Shown here in pieces: positions 59,823 to 64,000 of a DNA stretch of 64,000 nucleotides; position 1 is the stretch's first letter; each line of letters begins with the position of its first letter. The notes beneath the pieces were generated by a model, which searched no databases, was not told the origin of the DNA, and was given only the letters and a program-made list of their open reading frames with translations. Source of the stretch: Ceratorhiza oryzae-sativae (taxonomy: Eukaryota; Basidiomycota; Agaricomycetes; Cantharellales; Ceratobasidiaceae); the NCBI GenBank assembly GCA_030998015.1, contig JARWMV010000233.1:1922001-1986000 (forward strand), given 5' to 3'. Made by a program: the position numbers and the translations under genes.

Positions 59823-60512
59823 ATGCGTGCCTATACTCTCCTTTCTGCTTTTCTGGCTGTCGCCGGTGAGCCAGGGACTAATCTGCTCACGACCCCCGCT
59901 AACGTGCTGGTTCAGTGACCAGCGTGTGGGCATCTGTCGATGCATCTCCTGCCGCTTTGATTGCACGCCAAGATACTGCCACTCCGAATATCCCGCCCGA
60001 GTGCCAGGCTAGCTGTGCTGCCATCGAGAAGATCACGGTGTGTGACGCTGCTCACGCGGAGTAATCACAGCTAACCCTTCACCTGGCTCAGACCTGTGGC
60101 GCGGACCTTTCCTGCATGTGTACGAAGGCGATGGGACAGGGGATGGTTGATTGCGGTACCTGTGGTATCAAGTTCTACGCTAGCGACCCCAACATCAACA
60201 CCTACAAGGCCCAGTTCCAGGCGTCGATCAATTGTATGTCTCGCCCAAGCGTATTCGTTTCTATATCGCTCACGTTCAGATACTCTCCTAGCCTTCGCTG
60301 GCTCCTGCAAGAATGCTGGTTACGATATTGGAACATTTGATGTTCTTGGAGGTGGCTCGTCGCCTTCTCCTTCCTCTTCTGCGGGCGCAGGCAGTGGTAC
60401 CGGATCTGGAGCTGCTCCCAGTGCCACCAAGTCGTCTAACGGCGCCGCATCTTTCCGCGCCGGGGGTCTCTTTGTTGGCCTGGCTACCGCTGCGATGTCG
60501 TTCGTTTTGTAA
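59823..60512 (+). CDS. CFEM-like, GPI-anchored cell-surface protein
   Basis: Four exons (59823-59865, 59916-60037, 60092-60233, 60292-60512) give 175 residues. A signal peptide (MRAYTLLSAFLAVAVTSVWA) precedes a module with eight cysteines: PPECQASC, TTCGADLSCMC, then DCGTC and SCKN. The order and the Asp before CxC fit the CFEM fold, though the last spacing is longer than usual. A Ser/Gly-rich stalk and a C-terminal hydrophobic segment (GLFVGLATAAMSFVL) preceded by small residues indicate GPI anchoring to the cell surface. CFEM proteins take part in haem uptake, adhesion or plant interaction; the function of this one is not known. Confidence 0.85.
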
Positions 60513-60886
60513 ACGACCTGGCGTTGCCAACTATTCTTGGTTGATCCATACCCTTCTTGTAGCCCGTCGTGAGATTCATTGATGTTTTCTGTGAGATACC
60601 TGGGGTATTGAAACCCATGGCATTATTAATGGCTATATGATTGCCCACCCGTTCGGTGAATTGAAAGATAGTTGCATGGGGTATTTTGTCACACGGCTGC
60701 CCGTCGTTAGTGCCCAGAATTTTACAATAGGACTGCAGATTTTCAACAACTTGTTTGATTGTCATCCGTCGTCCAACACGACTGAAACTCAAACCATTCC
60801 TGGCATGGACACTAGTGATAAACGCCGAGACGTCATAATCACCCAATTAGGTCTGTTTACGAGTTACCCCACACTCAACTACCATC
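60513..60886. other. Short intergenic region before the GH35 gene
   Basis: 3' flank of the CFEM-like gene and promoter of the GH35 gene, both on the plus strand. No other element recognised. Confidence 0.35.
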
Positions 60887-63800
60887 ATGCCCAAGTCTCA
60901 ACTCGATCTAGACCTGGGCACTCAGGCCAGTCCCAAGTCTCGACGCACATCAAACTGGAACAGGAAATGGCTTATGCTACCGCTTCTCGCTGTCGCCGCT
61001 CTTTACCAGTCGCCCCATCTCTGTAAACGGCATGTTCAAGTCATGCCCACCGCCGAGGGATTTCGCTCAAACGGACGGACTAATTTGGTTCAGTGGGACG
61101 GAAATTCGTTAGTCGTCAAAGGGCAAAGAACATTTCTGTGGAGTGGAGAGTTTCACACGTTTCGGTTGCCTGTGAGCTCCCAGTCTAAATTGTGTTTCTC
61201 ACCAATTTGACCATTCGTCTCGCGTAGGCCCCGGAACTCTGGGGAGACATTCTGGAGAAAACTAAAGCGGCTGGATTCAATGCGATATCCGTCTACGTTC
61301 ACTGGTCAGTCGTCTTCCTCGACTCGTCTTGCCGGATGTCGTCAAAACTCAACTTTGTCCATTAGGGGACTCGTGAACCCCGCCCCAGGGGAGCTCGATT
61401 TCACAGGCTTTCGAGCACTCGACCCGCTGTTCGAGTTGGCTATGAAAACTGGGCTGTGGATTGTCCTTCGACCCGGGGTACGTTTTTTTTCGAACTCCTC
61501 ACTTCGGTTGCATGCCTGGGGACTGAAAAACAAGGCATACGAAAATGTAGCCATACATCAACGCCGAGGTTTCTGCCGGCGGTATTCCTCATTGGGTAAC
61601 CTCAGAGGTCGTTGGTCATTTGCGAACAAATAATACAGAGTACGCGGCGGCATGGGAACCTTACATCGACGCGATTGCGGATATCCTGGTCAAGGGAAAT
61701 TGGCAAATTGGGGACAAGACCGGTGGGCCTGTTATTGCTGTCCAGGTGCGGACTCTGTCTATGCTATCGACCTGGGTCGTTCCTGATGCCCAGCCAGCTC
61801 GAAAACGAGTACCTTGCGACCCGCTCTCCCGGACACCCCAACAAAGCGCCGTATATGGCCGCACTCGCTAAACGGTTCGTCGACCGAGGCGTCGTCGTAC
61901 CGTTGACGTACAACGACGCCTACATGGGCGGAAACTATGCCACTGGCTCTGTCGATCAGTGTGAAGAGGGCCAAGAGGAAGGTGGTGATGACCATGACGC
62001 CCGAGGCGAGGGGAGATGTGGCGTCGAGGTGTATGGTGTAGATTCCTATCCGCAGGTGAGCGTCATTTTGGGGGGGGGGAAGTTTCGTGGCTTGAATCTG
62101 ACTGGTTGGGTTTCAAGGGCTTTGATTGTTCGAATCCCGAGGTTTGGAATCCGGTTGTGACGACGTATCATGACTTTCATAAAAGGACCAATCCCCATGA
62201 ACCTTTGTATATCCCCGGTGTGTCTCAATTGCACTTGTGCTACTTTTACTAATTTGATTGGCTGCTTTCAGAATTCCAGGGCGGCGCTTTTGACGCCTGG
62301 GGAGGTGCGTTTTCTCAGCCTAAACAGGAATCGAAGAGACTAAACATGCTGTTGAGCACAGGCGGGGCCAAGCACGGTTGGGCCGGTGCCGTTCGTCTCT
62401 GCATCTTACCGCAAAGCATTTTTATTCATAGTTTAAGTAGGGCTATAACGCTTGCCGACAGCTCACAAGCGCAGCCTTTTCACAAGTCTTCAATCTGGGT
62501 TTGTGGGCCAACAATGTAAGAAAGTCTCCGATAATCACTAGTGTTCACCGTTTTTGATTCCAAAGCCTAGGCTAAAATGGTACGGTCAATATTCGCGTTC
62601 GTAAAAGAGAGGCTTTGAATTTTCTTGATTGAAGATCAACTTGTACATGTTATATGGAGGTTAGTGTCGTATCGATTTTATTAGGTCTCCTCGGACTCAG
62701 TGGTTGATAGGTACAACATGGGGTTATCTTCCATTCCCTGGAGGTATGTGCACTCTAGATCTAAACCCGAGCTTCGGACGGCTGATACGGCCGCATATTT
62801 CTTAGTGTACACTTCGTGAGTTCGCGTTTCAACCAGGGTTTACAATTTACGAATCGACACACTCTAACTTTAGATATGATTACGGGGCTGCCCTCACGGA
62901 AACCCGCCGTTTGACTGACAAGTACGCGGAACTCAAACGCCAAGGATTGTTCTTGCGTAGTGTACCTGAATTTTATGCTGCGGATGTCGTGGGCAACAGC
63001 ACCGATTCCAGTCAGTCATGGATGACCCGCACTCTAGCCATGTCTAACTCTGCTCGTAGAGTTAGACCCAACGGTCCGGCTGAGCGATCCGACCGTATTC
63101 GGAACGTTGCTTCGAAACGATGAGAGCGGTGCAGAGTTCTACATTGTCCGCCATCTCGACTCTACTTCCCAGTATGAAACCAGTCCGCTTCGTAACCCGA
63201 ATACCACATTAATCTATCTGCTTCTAGGTCTAACACGAATTTCCGGCTCTATCTTCCGCCTTCAGACGCCGATACGCCACCCTCTCCTCATTCCATCCCT
63301 CTAACACTTCCTTCAATCACCCTCTCCGGACGTGCCTCTAAAGTCCTGCTTCGAAATGTCGTGTTTGGGTCTTCGCGTCTTGCGTGGAGCACCGCTAGTC
63401 TTTTCTTCGCTGGCAAGATGGGTAATCGAGATGTCTTATTCCTCCATGGGCCGACGGCCGAGGGACACGAGTTCGCTCTCTCGTTACGAAACTATAACCC
63501 AAAAAGCGGGATTCGGGCTTCTAGTCATATCAGTTTATCCCAACATGATTCAAATCAACCCTTGACAATTGTGACGGTTCTGCCCGGAAATGTTGGTTTA
63601 ACAACGGTGTTTGAATCGCCAGAGCAACTAGTTCTTTTTGCGGACTCCGATACGGCCGGAGGATTCTGGGCGCCTGTTTTAGCACCTCGTTCAAAAGGTA
63701 CGCACGTAGAAACTCAATCTAACCCGATGTCATTCTGAAATCTAATTATAGACTCGCTCGGTGGTGCGGATCCATATGCGAACTTTTTCCAATTTGGAAC

Positions 63801-64000
63801 AAACACGAGTGTCTTGATTGGTGGCCCATATCTTGTTCGGGCCGCCGAATTATCAGCGTCTAGAGAGCTCTTCTTGCGGGGTGATCTCGAGAAAGAATCC
63901 ATGCTTTTCGTTATAGCCGAATTGGGGGCTGTTCGGCGTGTTTTCTGGAACGGTATACCGGTCGACACGATGTTACAGGGCAGCGATGAATCCAGCGTCT
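60887..64000 (+). CDS. GH35 beta-galactosidase, N-terminal type II anchor; 3' end beyond window
   Basis: The gene has at least ten introns and is cut by the window end. The first exon (60887-61171) encodes a basic N-terminus and one hydrophobic segment ([13 protein letters not shown]), suggesting a membrane-anchored or uncleaved-signal form. GH35 blocks follow: [47 protein letters not shown], the acid/base motif LENEY, and [12 protein letters not shown] with the nucleophile Glu. Then come [15 protein letters not shown] and [11 protein letters not shown] 9-nt micro-exon (AKM) seems to occur near 62574. Around 61960-62040 an acidic stretch ([17 protein letters not shown]) stays in frame where the family has almost none; a 3n-long intron is the alternative. 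The enzyme removes terminal beta-galactose from pectin or xyloglucan side chains. Confidence 0.9.

Overview
This 64 kb window looks like chromosomal DNA of a basidiomycete fungus (Agaricomycotina; my best guess is a Rhizoctonia/Cantharellales-type genome). The evidence is intron-dense genes with 42-70 nt GT-AG introns, nuclear tRNAs with short introns after anticodon position 37, and a spermidine synthase-saccharopine reductase fusion known from basidiomycetes. I rebuilt most multi-exon genes by hand. In nearly all of them the exon phases add up and the joined protein matches a known family.

Region 1 (1-15.3 kb) is dense and mostly housekeeping. It holds the C-terminus of PCNA with a large acidic/basic insertion, tRNA-His, a single-pass membrane protein, a sugar/H+ symporter, a CCHC zinc-knuckle/PSP-domain RNA-processing protein overlapping a glutaredoxin-like gene, tRNA-Glu, the Pol III factor Brf1, the spermidine synthase-saccharopine reductase chimera, tRNA-Thr and a PDAP1/PP28-like protein. 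Region 2 (17-30.3 kb) holds a membrane protein with a doubtful reading frame, the splicing factor Prp46/PLRG1, an LtrA-family membrane protein, a GH28 polygalacturonase and an HMG-box transcription factor. Region 3 (32-44 kb) holds an alkyltransferase-like DNA-damage protein, an Smr-domain protein, a Prm10/ThrE-like membrane protein and a phospholipase D.

Region 4 (44-56 kb) is accessory and repeat-rich. A unit of about 3.8 kb carrying a secreted CBM1-GH10 xylanase is tandemly duplicated and both copies are intact. Around it lie decayed TPR (kinesin-light-chain/NB-ARC-TPR type) sequences and the 3' end of a LINE retrotransposon. A diverged repeat of about 250 bp occurs at 10.7 kb and 33.2 kb. 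Region 5 (56.7-64 kb) holds a BTB-domain gene with two CxxC knuckles, a CFEM-like GPI-anchored protein and a GH35 beta-galactosidase that runs off the end.

Functionally the window mixes core replication, transcription and splicing genes with a plant-cell-wall set (polygalacturonase, two xylanases, a GH35 enzyme and a sugar importer), which suits a plant-associated or saprotrophic lifestyle. I saw no prokaryote-style defence system, CRISPR array, rRNA or biosynthetic cluster. The most unusual signals are the PCNA insertion, the tandem xylanase duplication, the Trp-for-Cys alkyltransferase-like protein and the overlapping glutaredoxin/zinc-knuckle pair.
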